Assembly (NCBI GenBank): GCA_964396785.1 | Contig: CAYNFU010000003.1 | Span: forward strand, 1 to 51,070 | Source: RBG-16-42-24 sp964396785 | GTDB lineage: Bacteria > Patescibacteriota > Microgenomatia > UBA8517 | Direction: 5' to 3' | DNA length: 51,070 nucleotides | Part shown: one piece after another, positions 25,456 to 33,075 of the stretch | Layout of the letters: each line of letters opens with the position of its first letter | Numbering within the stretch: the first letter of the stretch is position 1 | Notes under the pieces: generated by a model | Told to the model about the DNA's origin: nothing | Database searches by the model: none | What the model saw: the letters and a program-made list of their open reading frames with translations, nothing else | Translations under genes and position numbers: made by a program

Positions 25456-26310
25456 TTAACTAATTGAAGTACCTTTATAGATTTTCGGTTCTAACCAGTC
25501 TTTCGGAGGTTCCTTGGGAGACTCCTCTTCGACACTTTGAGGAGTTGAAACAGGTGGCGCCTGAAGGATTGGCGAGAATTCTCTCTTCTCGACTCTTTCG
25601 GGCAACCTCTGTCCGCCTTTTTTTAGAAGCGTAGCAATCAGTTCAAAGGTTTCGGCCGTTACGTCGGGCCCTTTAAATTGACGGCTACCTTCCTCTATTC
25701 CCATTAAAAGATTTGTTGCAATATCGGCATCCCCGGAAACTCCCATTTCTTCGATCAGACTTGCTACAACTTCCGAAACAGATGACGCCGGCCTTGCAAA
25801 GGAAAGAATATTTTTATCAGCCGAAATAGCTAGGGACCTTGTGCCTACATGAACTAATTTTGTCCCCATAAAGTCCTTTGTGGATAGTTGTGGATAATGT
25901 GATTCATTTACTCCGCCGACTAAAATAACTATATCCGAGGCCACTCCCGAGAAAGAAATTTCGACATTTTCCTTGGCAGGAGCTTTTGCTCCTGGATTTG
26001 GAATAACTACCATGTAAAGTCCGTTGCCTTCGACTTCAGAGCTAATTCTTTCAATATTTCTTGCGTTATAATCTACAAACCTAATGATCATGTTTTTGCT
26101 GCCAGGATCGGCGGTTACCTTATTTACCCCCACCAAACGGTTAAACTCAACGGTCATAGGGGTGGGACAAGCGATAGTTACGTCCTTCTGTTCTCGAAGG
26201 GCTAAGTATAGAGCAAGACCTGCCGCAGCCTGATCAAGATATGGTTTTGTGGGAAGTAGAATTAAGACTGATTTTGAGGAATTAATTAGAGAGACAAAAG
26301 AATCTTGCAT
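25456..26310 (-). CDS. Degenerate DHH/NrnA-like protein
   Basis: The position, between infB and rpsO, is where many bacteria keep nrnA, a DHH-family nanoRNase/pAp phosphatase. The fold appears kept: LLPTKPYLDQAAAGLAL (18-34) matches the first DHH motif region with D26 retained. ATNLLMGIEEGSRQF (198-212) and the following TAETFELIATLLKKGG match the family's GI...TG.F and T..A..L...GA helices. The catalytic DHH triad is not found; the corresponding region reads ILVGGVNESHYP (129-140). The C-terminus (245-284) is Pro/Glu-rich. I infer a non-catalytic or altered-function paralogue. Confidence 0.65.
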   Translation of the reverse strand: MQDSFVSLINSSKSVLILLPTKPYLDQAAAGLALYLALREQKDVTIACPTPMTVEFNRLVGVNKVTADPGSKNMIIRFVDYNARNIERISSEVEGNGLYMVVIPNPGAKAPAKENVEISFSGVASDIVILVGGVNESHYPQLSTKDFMGTKLVHVGTRSLAISADKNILSFARPASSVSEVVASLIEEMGVSGDADIATNLLMGIEEGSRQFKGPDVTAETFELIATLLKKGGQRLPERVEKREFSPILQAPPVSTPQSVEEESPKEPPKDWLEPKIYKGTSIS

Positions 26311-26316
26311 GTTGGC

Positions 26317-27702
26317 TCACTTTGCGACCGATACTAACACATCGCCTTTTACAAAATCAAGTTGTGGTTCAAAAATTACTCCAAATTCCTCACCAGTTTT
26401 TGCCTCAACTATTTCTTGTTTCTCCTTTTTCATTGAAGAAATCTTGACGCGACCGGCCTCCTTACTATCCTTCATTAGAATTAAATTGTCTTTTTTTGCA
26501 ATCCTTCCGGAAATTACCTTGCAGCCCGCAACCTTTTTGTTGTTGAATGGGAAGGACGTCACGATTTCGGCCTTTCCGAAAACTTCGAGTTCGCCTTTTT
26601 TAAATAGTTTTTCAAGCTTCTCAATAAGCTCGTAAATAATCTCAAATTTCTCAACCTCCACTCCCTCTGTCTCTGCAAGTTTGACCACACTCGCTGAAAT
26701 TCCGGAGGCAAATGCAAAAATCCTAGCTCCGCTTGCTTTGGCGTTTAAGACGTCAGACTCATTAACGTCTCCCACCCCTTTTGCGATAACTTTGAATCCT
26801 TGAGGGATACTCCCTGAAAGCGCCTCTAAGGACCCCAAATCTTTGGCCTTGATAAGGATTGGAATTTCTCCCTCTTCTACCTTAGCTTGCATTTGCGATA
26901 CAAACTTTGAAGGCATGTTTAGAGCTCCGACTTCTACTCTCGCCCCAACCGGTGGGATATTTTCAAAACCCAAAACTTGAGCAGGTTCTCCAGGACCGAC
27001 TTCCAAAACCCTCTCTAATTTGTCGTTAAAAAGTGCTCTTACTTTGCCGGGAATTCCTTCTGCAGAAATTTGGTCGCCAACTTTAATCCTGCCTCCCCTT
27101 ACTACTATCGATGCAACCGTACCTCTTTTATCTTTGGCACTCTCAATAATTACTGCCTCAAGGGGGGAGTCTATCTCTCCCTTGACTCCGTTTACCTCGG
27201 AAACCAAGGCTATCGTTTCAAGAAGGTCGGAGAGTCCTTTTGACTCTTTTGCAGAAACGGGAACTATCGGCGTGTCGCCTCCTCGGCCTTCAAATAAAAT
27301 CTCTTCTTTGGTCAGTTGCCCCTTTACTTCCTCAATATTGGCTGAAGGTAAATCTATTTTTGTGAGAGCCACAATAAAAGGGATTTTGGCCGATTTAATT
27401 AATTGAATTGCCTCAATAGTCTGGGGTTTTACCCCGGCTGATGCATCTACTACCAATATTGCAATATCTGCAACTTTTGCTCCTCGAGAGCGCATGCTGG
27501 AGAAAGCTGCGTGGCCTGGAGTATCGATGAAAGTTATACTCTTCCCTTTTGTGGTTACAACCGAAGCTCCTATTCCCTGAGTAATTCCTCCAGCTTCTTT
27601 TGAGGCAACATTTGTCGCTCTTATTGCATCAAGAAGAGTTGTTTTGCCATGGTCTACGTGGCCTAATACACAAACTATTGGTGCTCGAATTGCTTTTTTC
27701 AT
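26317..27702 (-). CDS. infB: Translation initiation factor IF-2, short form
   Basis: IF-2 is the GTPase that brings initiator tRNA to the 30S subunit. Here it is only 461 residues: the long N-terminal extension is missing and the protein starts almost directly at the G domain. G1 is GHVDHGKT (14-21), G3 DTPGH (60-64). The G4 motif is TKID (114-117), with threonine where NKID is usual. Domain II, the central domain and the C-terminal initiator-tRNA-binding beta-barrel (about 375-461) can be followed. It is 27 bases downstream of nusA and 6 bases upstream of the DHH-like gene. Confidence 0.95.
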   Translation of the reverse strand: MKKAIRAPIVCVLGHVDHGKTTLLDAIRATNVASKEAGGITQGIGASVVTTKGKSITFIDTPGHAAFSSMRSRGAKVADIAILVVDASAGVKPQTIEAIQLIKSAKIPFIVALTKIDLPSANIEEVKGQLTKEEILFEGRGGDTPIVPVSAKESKGLSDLLETIALVSEVNGVKGEIDSPLEAVIIESAKDKRGTVASIVVRGGRIKVGDQISAEGIPGKVRALFNDKLERVLEVGPGEPAQVLGFENIPPVGARVEVGALNMPSKFVSQMQAKVEEGEIPILIKAKDLGSLEALSGSIPQGFKVIAKGVGDVNESDVLNAKASGARIFAFASGISASVVKLAETEGVEVEKFEIIYELIEKLEKLFKKGELEVFGKAEIVTSFPFNNKKVAGCKVISGRIAKKDNLILMKDSKEAGRVKISSMKKEKQEIVEAKTGEEFGVIFEPQLDFVKGDVLVSVAK

Positions 27703-27729
27703 AAAAGATTTGTCTTTCTAAAGAATTTT

Positions 27730-28905
27730 TCATTCCTGCGGCTTATCGGCCGTTTCTGGAGCTTCTTCGGGCTCCTTTTCTTCTTCTTTCTTTTTCTTGG
27801 CTACCTTTTTAGGTTTAGTTTGTTTGATCGAAGTGTCTTCACTAACATCTTCTTTCTTTTCAGTTTGTTCAAGTATCGTTTCTGGTTCTTTTTCCTCTTT
27901 TACCTCACTTACTTCTTCTACCTTTTCCCCAGGAATTCCTTCGACTTCAATTCTCCATCCAGTTAGCTTTGCGGCAAGCCTCACATTTTGCCCCTCTTTT
28001 CCAATAGCGAGAGATAATTGATCTTCCGGCGCTCTCACCTTGGCAACTTTAGACTTTTCATCCAGACTGACCGTTATATTCTCAGCCGGGGAAAGGGAAG
28101 CCGAAATTAGTTCTCGCATATCCTCACTCCAGGGGATAATATCTACCCGCTCTCCTCCAAGTTCATTTGTAACGGCTTGAACCCTAACACCTTTTTGACC
28201 TACACAAGAACCTACCGGGTCCACACCCGATTGTTCCGAGACAACTGCAATTTTAGTCCTTACCCCCGGCTCTCTTGCAATTTGCCTAATAACCACGCTT
28301 CCAGAGGAAACTTCGGGAACTTCCCTTGCAAAAAGTTTTTGTACAAAGGCGGGATCAGCTCGGGAAAGAATTATTTCCTTTCCTCTTATTCCTTCAATAA
28401 TCTCTTTGAGAAGAAATGACATTCTTTGATTAGGAGTTAGCCGCTCATTGGGTATCCGCTCGGTTACCGGCATTACAGCCTCGGTTCTCCCCATGTCTAC
28501 CCGTACATTGGGGCCGTCGAATCTCAAAATCATTCCAGAAACCAGGTTTCCCGCACGACCAGAAAATTCTTCCATTATTGCCCCTTTTTCAGCCTCGCGA
28601 ATCTTTTGATGAATTACTTGTTTTGCCGTCTGGGCGGCAATACGTCCAAATCCTGGGGGTGTAACATCCTTTCTCTCTTTGGGTTTCTCAAGTGGCCAAG
28701 CAAATATTTTGGTTTCTCCGCTTACGGGATCAAGCTCTACGTCAAAATCCATCTCTTCTGTATCCTCTCCGCGCTCCTTGGCATCGCGTCTATATGCTGC
28801 AATTATCGCCTGTTTAATTGTGTCTAAAATAACGGCGGCGTCTAACCCCCTTTCAGTGGCTATAGCTTTTAGTGCTTGAGCAAATTCTGTCCTCGGTGTT
28901 TGCAT
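27730..28905 (-). CDS. nusA: Transcription termination/antitermination protein NusA
   Basis: NusA binds RNA polymerase and nascent RNA and modulates pausing and termination. The N-terminal polymerase-binding domain spans about 1-125, then an S1 domain (MILRFDGPNVRVDMGRTEAVMP), KH1 (ELISASLSP region preceded by GSCVGQKGVRVQAVTNELGGERVDIIPW) and KH2 (LSLAIGKEGQNVRLAAKLTGW). The last 65 residues are a Lys/Glu-rich low-complexity tail; the acidic repeats of E. coli NusA are absent. The gene has its own strong promoter after dnaJ and a terminator-like hairpin in its leader. rimP, often upstream, is missing. Confidence 0.96.
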   Translation of the reverse strand: MQTPRTEFAQALKAIATERGLDAAVILDTIKQAIIAAYRRDAKERGEDTEEMDFDVELDPVSGETKIFAWPLEKPKERKDVTPPGFGRIAAQTAKQVIHQKIREAEKGAIMEEFSGRAGNLVSGMILRFDGPNVRVDMGRTEAVMPVTERIPNERLTPNQRMSFLLKEIIEGIRGKEIILSRADPAFVQKLFAREVPEVSSGSVVIRQIAREPGVRTKIAVVSEQSGVDPVGSCVGQKGVRVQAVTNELGGERVDIIPWSEDMRELISASLSPAENITVSLDEKSKVAKVRAPEDQLSLAIGKEGQNVRLAAKLTGWRIEVEGIPGEKVEEVSEVKEEKEPETILEQTEKKEDVSEDTSIKQTKPKKVAKKKKEEEKEPEEAPETADKPQE

Positions 28906-28921
28906 ATACCTTAATTAATAA

Positions 28922-28948
28922 AAATGGCGGGCAAAAATCCCACCATTT
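28922..28948 (-). terminator. Terminator-like hairpin in the nusA leader
   Basis: A 10-bp stem (28922-28931 with 28939-28948, one G-T pair) and a 7-nt loop is followed on the minus strand by a T/A-rich run. It lies downstream of the nusA promoter and upstream of the ATG, so every transcript from that promoter would pass through it. It may end read-through from the dnaK operon, act as an attenuator, or both. Confidence 0.55.
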
Positions 28949-28967
28949 ATCTACAAAACCAGTCTAA

Positions 28968-28996
28968 ATTTTACCCCAGAAGCTTACTGAAGTCAA
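28968..28996 (-). promoter_or_regulatory. nusA operon promoter
   Basis: TTGACT (28996-28991) and TAAAAT (28973-28968) with an exact 17-bp spacer; 5 of 6 matches in each box. The -35 begins 2 bases after the dnaJ stop codon. Predicted start near 28961 gives a 56-nt leader that includes the hairpin at 28922-28948. Confidence 0.75.
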
Positions 28997-28998
28997 CG

Positions 28999-29886
28999 TT
29001 AAAAACCTTTTTCTTGAAGACCCTCAATTACCTTCTTTTGTTCAGAACTTAGCTTGTCGGGAACTAAAACATTTATTCGTACGTACTCATCGCCTTTTCC
29101 TCGTCCTTGGAGATTTATTACTCCTTTTTCTCTAAGCCTTACCGTAGTCCCCGATTTCGTACCCGGTCTTATTCTTATTTTTATATCTTCCTCAATAGTC
29201 GGAACCTTAATTTCTCCGCCTAGAACCGCTAGTGAAAATGGAATACCTACGTTCACATAAATATCACTTCCCTCCCTTTGAAAAACATTGTGAGGGCGTA
29301 CATTAACTGAGAGCAAAAAGTCGCCAAAATTAATTCTTGAGCCTTCATCTACCCCTCCCGGGATCTTTACCTTGCGCTTTTTACCCTCTACCGAAACTTC
29401 CTTCTCGACCCCTTTAACCGCTTCCATAAAGTCCAGAATTATTGAATAGCGGGGTATTTGCCTTGCTTGACGAAATGGATTACCCCCACCAAAAAATTGC
29501 TCAAAAATATCGAATGGATCCCCAAAATCAAACCCCACAAAGGGATTTCCACCGTTACCGCCGGTAGTTCTATAAGTATAAGTGAAGGGGCCATAGCGGC
29601 CAGTTTGGGAAAATGGCCCACCAGCTCCACCGAAACCTCCAGGCATTCCGCCCGGAGTAAAAGCATCGTGGCCGTATTGGTCATAGGCGGAGCGTTTTTG
29701 AGAATCAGAAAGAACCTGATATGCTTCGTTTATTTCTTTGAAGCGGCGCTCTGCAGCTTCTTTCTCGTCTCTATGCCTATCCGGATGCCACTCAAGAGCT
29801 TGCTTTCTATAAGCTTTTTTTATTTCCTCGGCTGAAGCTCTCTTACCGACACCGAGTATATCGTAGTAGTCAGATTTCGCAGCCAC
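28999..29886 (-). CDS. dnaJ: DnaJ-family co-chaperone without zinc finger
   Basis: The J domain (1-70) includes the HPD motif (HPDRH) that stimulates DnaK ATPase. A Gly/Phe-rich linker (about 78-140) follows, then the two beta-sandwich substrate-binding domains (DFMEAVKGVEKEV to the end). The four CxxCxGxG zinc repeats of type I DnaJ are absent, so it has the type II (CbpA-like) architecture at 295 residues, although it stands in the normal dnaJ place. The start codon is GTG. It lies 4 bases downstream of dnaK and is the last gene of the heat-shock unit. Confidence 0.93.
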   Translation of the reverse strand: MAAKSDYYDILGVGKRASAEEIKKAYRKQALEWHPDRHRDEKEAAERRFKEINEAYQVLSDSQKRSAYDQYGHDAFTPGGMPGGFGGAGGPFSQTGRYGPFTYTYRTTGGNGGNPFVGFDFGDPFDIFEQFFGGGNPFRQARQIPRYSIILDFMEAVKGVEKEVSVEGKKRKVKIPGGVDEGSRINFGDFLLSVNVRPHNVFQREGSDIYVNVGIPFSLAVLGGEIKVPTIEEDIKIRIRPGTKSGTTVRLREKGVINLQGRGKGDEYVRINVLVPDKLSSEQKKVIEGLQEKGF

Positions 29887-29890
29887 ACTA

Positions 29891-31813
29891 TTATTCTACA
29901 ACCTCTCCCTCTTCTACTTTTTCTTCTTTCTTTCCTTTTTCCTTATCTTTATCCTCATTATTTTCTTCGTCCCCTTCTTTCTTTTGTTCCTCGGAAGGTT
30001 TTTGCTCACCTTGTGCTCCATACATCGCCTGGCCTATGGAAGAAAGAGTGTCCGAAAGGTCTTTTGTGGCAGCCTCCAGTTCCTCTTTTCCCGCTCCTTC
30101 CTTGGCAAGGGCATCTTTGAGGGCTTTAATCTTTTCTTCTACTTTCCCTTTTACATCGGCCGGGACCTTTTCACCAGCGTCTTTGAGAGCCTTCTCGGCA
30201 GTTCCCACTATAGCGTCAGCCTTATTTCTGGCCTCGATTTGCTCGGCTTTTTTGGTATCTTCCTCTTTGTGCTTTTCCGCCTCTTCCTGCATTCTTTTAA
30301 CCTCATCGTCAGATAGTCCAACCGCTCCAGTAATTTTGATGTTCTGAGTCTTTCCAGTTGCTTTATCCTTGGCGGTAACAGTAAGAATTCCCGAGGCGTC
30401 CATGTCAAAAGTAACCTCAATTTGGGGGACTCCCCGAGGAGCCGGGGGAATCCCGTCTAATATAAATCTACCCAAGCTCTTATTGTCGGTGCTCATTGGT
30501 CTTTCCCCTTGGCTAACATGAATTTCGACTTGGGTTTGATTGTCAGCCGCAGTTGAAAAAACCTCGGTTTTTGAGGTGGGAATGGTTGTATTTCTCGGAA
30601 TCATGGGTGTTGCCACTCCTCCTAGGGTTTCAATTCCGAGGGTTAGGGGAGTCACGTCAAGAAGAAGTATGTCTTTGACTTCTCCGCCCAAGACTCCTGC
30701 CTGAATGGCGGCCCCAACCGCTACCACTTCGTCGGGATTTACGCTCTTGTTTGGTTCTTTACCGAAGTACTCCTTAACGGTTTCAATAACTTTGGGCATT
30801 CTGGTCATTCCACCGACCAAAATAACTTCATTCACATCATGGGGATCGAGTTTTGCGTCCTTTAGACAAGCTTCAACCGGCTTCATAGTTGCGACAATAA
30901 GCTCCTCTACCAAACTCTCGAGTTTTGCTCGGGTAAGTTTCATTGTGAGGTGCATGGGTTGGCCGTCTTTTTGGGTGATATATGGTTGATTTATTTCAAC
31001 CTCATTTGCAGCGGATAGCTCAATCTTTGCCTTTTCGGCAGCGTCTCTTACCCTTTGAAGTGCTTGTTTGTCTGCCTTAAGATCAACAGCGTTTTCTTTT
31101 TTAAACTCGGCTGCTATATAGTCAACAATTTTTTCGTCAAAGTCGTCTCCCCCTAAATGGGTATCTCCATTGGTTGCTTTAACTTCAAATACTCCCTCCC
31201 CGAGCTCAAGAATTGAAATGTCGAATGTTCCGCCACCGAGGTCATAAACGGCAATTTTCTCGGCTTTCTTCTTGTCCATTCCGTAGGCAAGTGCAGCTGC
31301 GGTTGGCTCGTTAATGATTCTTTCTACTTTGAACCCCGCAATTTCTCCTGCCTGCTTTGTGGCTTGACGTTGGGCGTCGTCAAAATAAGCAGGGACGGTA
31401 ATAACTGCCGAGTCGACTTTTTCTCCCAGATATGCCTCTGCGTCTTTTTTGAGCTTCATTAAGACCCTCGCTGAAATCTCTTGGGGTGTATAAGTTTTTT
31501 CCTCAACTTCAACTACCGCCACACCGTCTTTCCCGGCTTTGACTTCGTAGGGGACCATCTCCTGGGTTCTTTTTACTTCCTTATCCTCATACCTTCGACC
31601 CATAATACGCTTTATGGAATAAATAGTATTTTTGGGGTTTAGAACCACCTGGCGCTTGGCAACGTCTCCAACCAGGTTTTTAACCGGTTCAACGACCGAG
31701 GGAGTAATATTTCTGCCAGTATCGGCCGCGGGGATGACTTTGGGATGCCCCCCTTCCATTACTGCAACGACTGAATTTGTAGTTCCTAAATCTATTCCAA
31801 CTATTTTTGACAT
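29891..31813 (-). CDS. dnaK: Chaperone DnaK (Hsp70)
   Basis: The 640-residue Hsp70 has the full signature: IGIDLGTTNSVVA-type N-terminus, VPAYFDDAQRQATKQAG, VYDLGGGTFDIS, ILVGGMTRMP, then the VLLLDVTPLTLGIETLGG linker and substrate domain. It ends in a long Lys/Glu-rich acidic tail (about 595-640) with EGEVVE at the end. It folds client proteins with DnaJ and GrpE, both encoded next to it. A GAGGAG stretch at the end of grpE, about 10 nt before the ATG, is a plausible Shine-Dalgarno sequence, unlike most neighbours. Confidence 0.98.
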   Translation of the reverse strand: MSKIVGIDLGTTNSVVAVMEGGHPKVIPAADTGRNITPSVVEPVKNLVGDVAKRQVVLNPKNTIYSIKRIMGRRYEDKEVKRTQEMVPYEVKAGKDGVAVVEVEEKTYTPQEISARVLMKLKKDAEAYLGEKVDSAVITVPAYFDDAQRQATKQAGEIAGFKVERIINEPTAAALAYGMDKKKAEKIAVYDLGGGTFDISILELGEGVFEVKATNGDTHLGGDDFDEKIVDYIAAEFKKENAVDLKADKQALQRVRDAAEKAKIELSAANEVEINQPYITQKDGQPMHLTMKLTRAKLESLVEELIVATMKPVEACLKDAKLDPHDVNEVILVGGMTRMPKVIETVKEYFGKEPNKSVNPDEVVAVGAAIQAGVLGGEVKDILLLDVTPLTLGIETLGGVATPMIPRNTTIPTSKTEVFSTAADNQTQVEIHVSQGERPMSTDNKSLGRFILDGIPPAPRGVPQIEVTFDMDASGILTVTAKDKATGKTQNIKITGAVGLSDDEVKRMQEEAEKHKEEDTKKAEQIEARNKADAIVGTAEKALKDAGEKVPADVKGKVEEKIKALKDALAKEGAGKEELEAATKDLSDTLSSIGQAMYGAQGEQKPSEEQKKEGDEENNEDKDKEKGKKEEKVEEGEVVE

Positions 31814-31818
31814 TCTAT

Positions 31819-32298
31819 CTAGTCTCCTCTTGCGATTTCTTGCTCTAATTCTTCTTTCTTTCCACCAGCCTGCGAAGTGTAAACTTTCACTTTTGCCGGC
31901 CTAATTATTTTACCATCTGTAAACCTCCAACCTGTAAGTACCAATTCGGCTATTTGTCCTTTTTTACCACCGCCAACTGATTCCAGCGCTTCGTGCAGTT
32001 GGGGATTAAAGGGATCCCCCTTTCTTGGAACTATCTCTTCAATTCCTTCTTCTGAAAGGACCTTTTTGAATTCCCCAACCGCAATTGCTAAACCCGAATC
32101 TTTAAGATGTTCCTGGGCGGAAGCTAGCATGTCCAAAACCGGAATAAGTTTAATTAAGACTCTCTCTGCCGAAAACTTTACCCAAAGCTGTCTTTCATCC
32201 TCAGTTCTCTTTCTTAAATTATCATAATCCGCCAAGGCTCTTGCAAGTTGATTTTTGAGTACAGTAACTTCATTATCTTTTTTTACTGACAATCTCAT
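31819..32298 (-). CDS. grpE: Nucleotide exchange factor GrpE
   Basis: GrpE releases ADP from DnaK. The 159-residue protein has the expected long N-terminal helix (LKNQLARALADYDNLRKRTEDERQL is the coiled-coil region, given here by its ends LKNQLARA and RTEDERQL), then LIKLIPVLDMLASA and the beta domain with FNPQLHEALES and VLTGWRFTDGKIIRPAKV. It is a little shorter than E. coli GrpE because the disordered N-terminus is reduced. The ATG shares one base with the hrcA stop, pointing to translational coupling. Confidence 0.95.
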   Translation of the reverse strand: MRLSVKKDNEVTVLKNQLARALADYDNLRKRTEDERQLWVKFSAERVLIKLIPVLDMLASAQEHLKDSGLAIAVGEFKKVLSEEGIEEIVPRKGDPFNPQLHEALESVGGGKKGQIAELVLTGWRFTDGKIIRPAKVKVYTSQAGGKKEELEQEIARGD

Positions 32299-33026
32299 TA
32301 CCTTGCTACCTCCTCGATTAATTTCCTAAAATACCTGAGGGTTGGTATTATCGTTGGGTAGCTAAGGCGTATCGGTCCAATTACACCCAAAGCTCCATTT
32401 TTACCGCGAATGCTAAAGCGTGTGGTGATAAAGCCTACTGGGTAGACTTCCGGCCATCCTAATTCTTCGCCAAAGAGTACGTCAATCGGGCTTCCCGTTA
32501 TAGCTCTTTCAAAGAAAAGCTCATGTAGCCTTGGGGATTCATCGAGGAAAGAAAAAAGGTCGGCACAAGCCCTAAGGTTAGAAAACTCTGGATTTGCGAA
32601 TATATTTGCATATCCCGCGTGCCAAACTTTTCCTTCGTCGGTTGCGGCTACCGCAACGTTATGAGTGCGATCGGCGAGTGCCTTTACAGCCTCTTCCATT
32701 AATTTATCTATATCTTCCCGTACATCCCAAACTTCCTCTTTTGCCTTGACCTCATCGGCAAGACTCATTGTTTTTTCCTCCATAAGCTGATCCACGTAAA
32801 ACTTCATCGCCTTTGGTGATGGAATGCGACCCGAGGACGTATGGGGTTGGCGCAAAAACCCAAGTGTGGTTAATTCTCCCATCTCATTTCGGATGGTTGC
32901 TGGAGAAACCCCAAGATTATATTTTTTTTCCAAGGCAAACGATCCTACGGGTTCGGCCGTTTCTATGTATTCGTCAATTATTGCCTTAAGAATCTGGGTT
33001 TGTCTTGCAGTAAGTCCGTCGCTCAT
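32298..33026 (-). CDS. hrcA: Heat-inducible transcription repressor HrcA, short form
   Basis: HrcA binds CIRCE operators to repress chaperone genes. The winged-helix domain (1-75) is typical: LTARQTQILKAIIDEYIETAEPVGS, here identified by TARQTQILKAI and EPVGS, then GVSPATIRNEMGELTTLGFL and QPHTSSGRIPS. The C-terminal domain ends with GALGVIGPIRLSYPTIIPTLRY, matching the family's GPxRMDY motif region. The protein has 242 residues against about 340 in Bacillus, so the dimerisation/inserted domain is reduced. It is the first gene of hrcA-grpE-dnaK-dnaJ, and a CIRCE-like operator lies just upstream, fitting autoregulation. Confidence 0.95.
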   Translation of the reverse strand: MSDGLTARQTQILKAIIDEYIETAEPVGSFALEKKYNLGVSPATIRNEMGELTTLGFLRQPHTSSGRIPSPKAMKFYVDQLMEEKTMSLADEVKAKEEVWDVREDIDKLMEEAVKALADRTHNVAVAATDEGKVWHAGYANIFANPEFSNLRACADLFSFLDESPRLHELFFERAITGSPIDVLFGEELGWPEVYPVGFITTRFSIRGKNGALGVIGPIRLSYPTIIPTLRYFRKLIEEVAR

Positions 33027-33032
33027 ACTTAA

Positions 33033-33059
33033 TTAGCAGTAATCTAACATGAGTGCTAA
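33033..33059 (-). promoter_or_regulatory. CIRCE-like HrcA operator
   Basis: The inverted repeat TTAGCAGTA-N9-GAGTGCTAA matches the CIRCE consensus (TTAGCACTC-N9-GAGTGCTAA) at 16 of 18 positions, with the right half perfect. It covers the -10 box and the predicted transcription start of hrcA, an ideal place for repression, and the regulator is the first gene downstream. Confidence 0.88.
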
Positions 33060-33069
33060 AAGTTGTCAA
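33041..33069 (-). promoter_or_regulatory. hrcA-grpE-dnaK-dnaJ promoter
   Basis: TTGACA (33069-33064, perfect) and TAGATT (33046-33041) are spaced 17 bp. Predicted start near 33034 leaves an 8-nt leader before the hrcA ATG, too short for a Shine-Dalgarno sequence. The CIRCE-like operator overlaps the spacer and -10. Confidence 0.82.
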
Positions 33070-33075
33070 GTCCTT

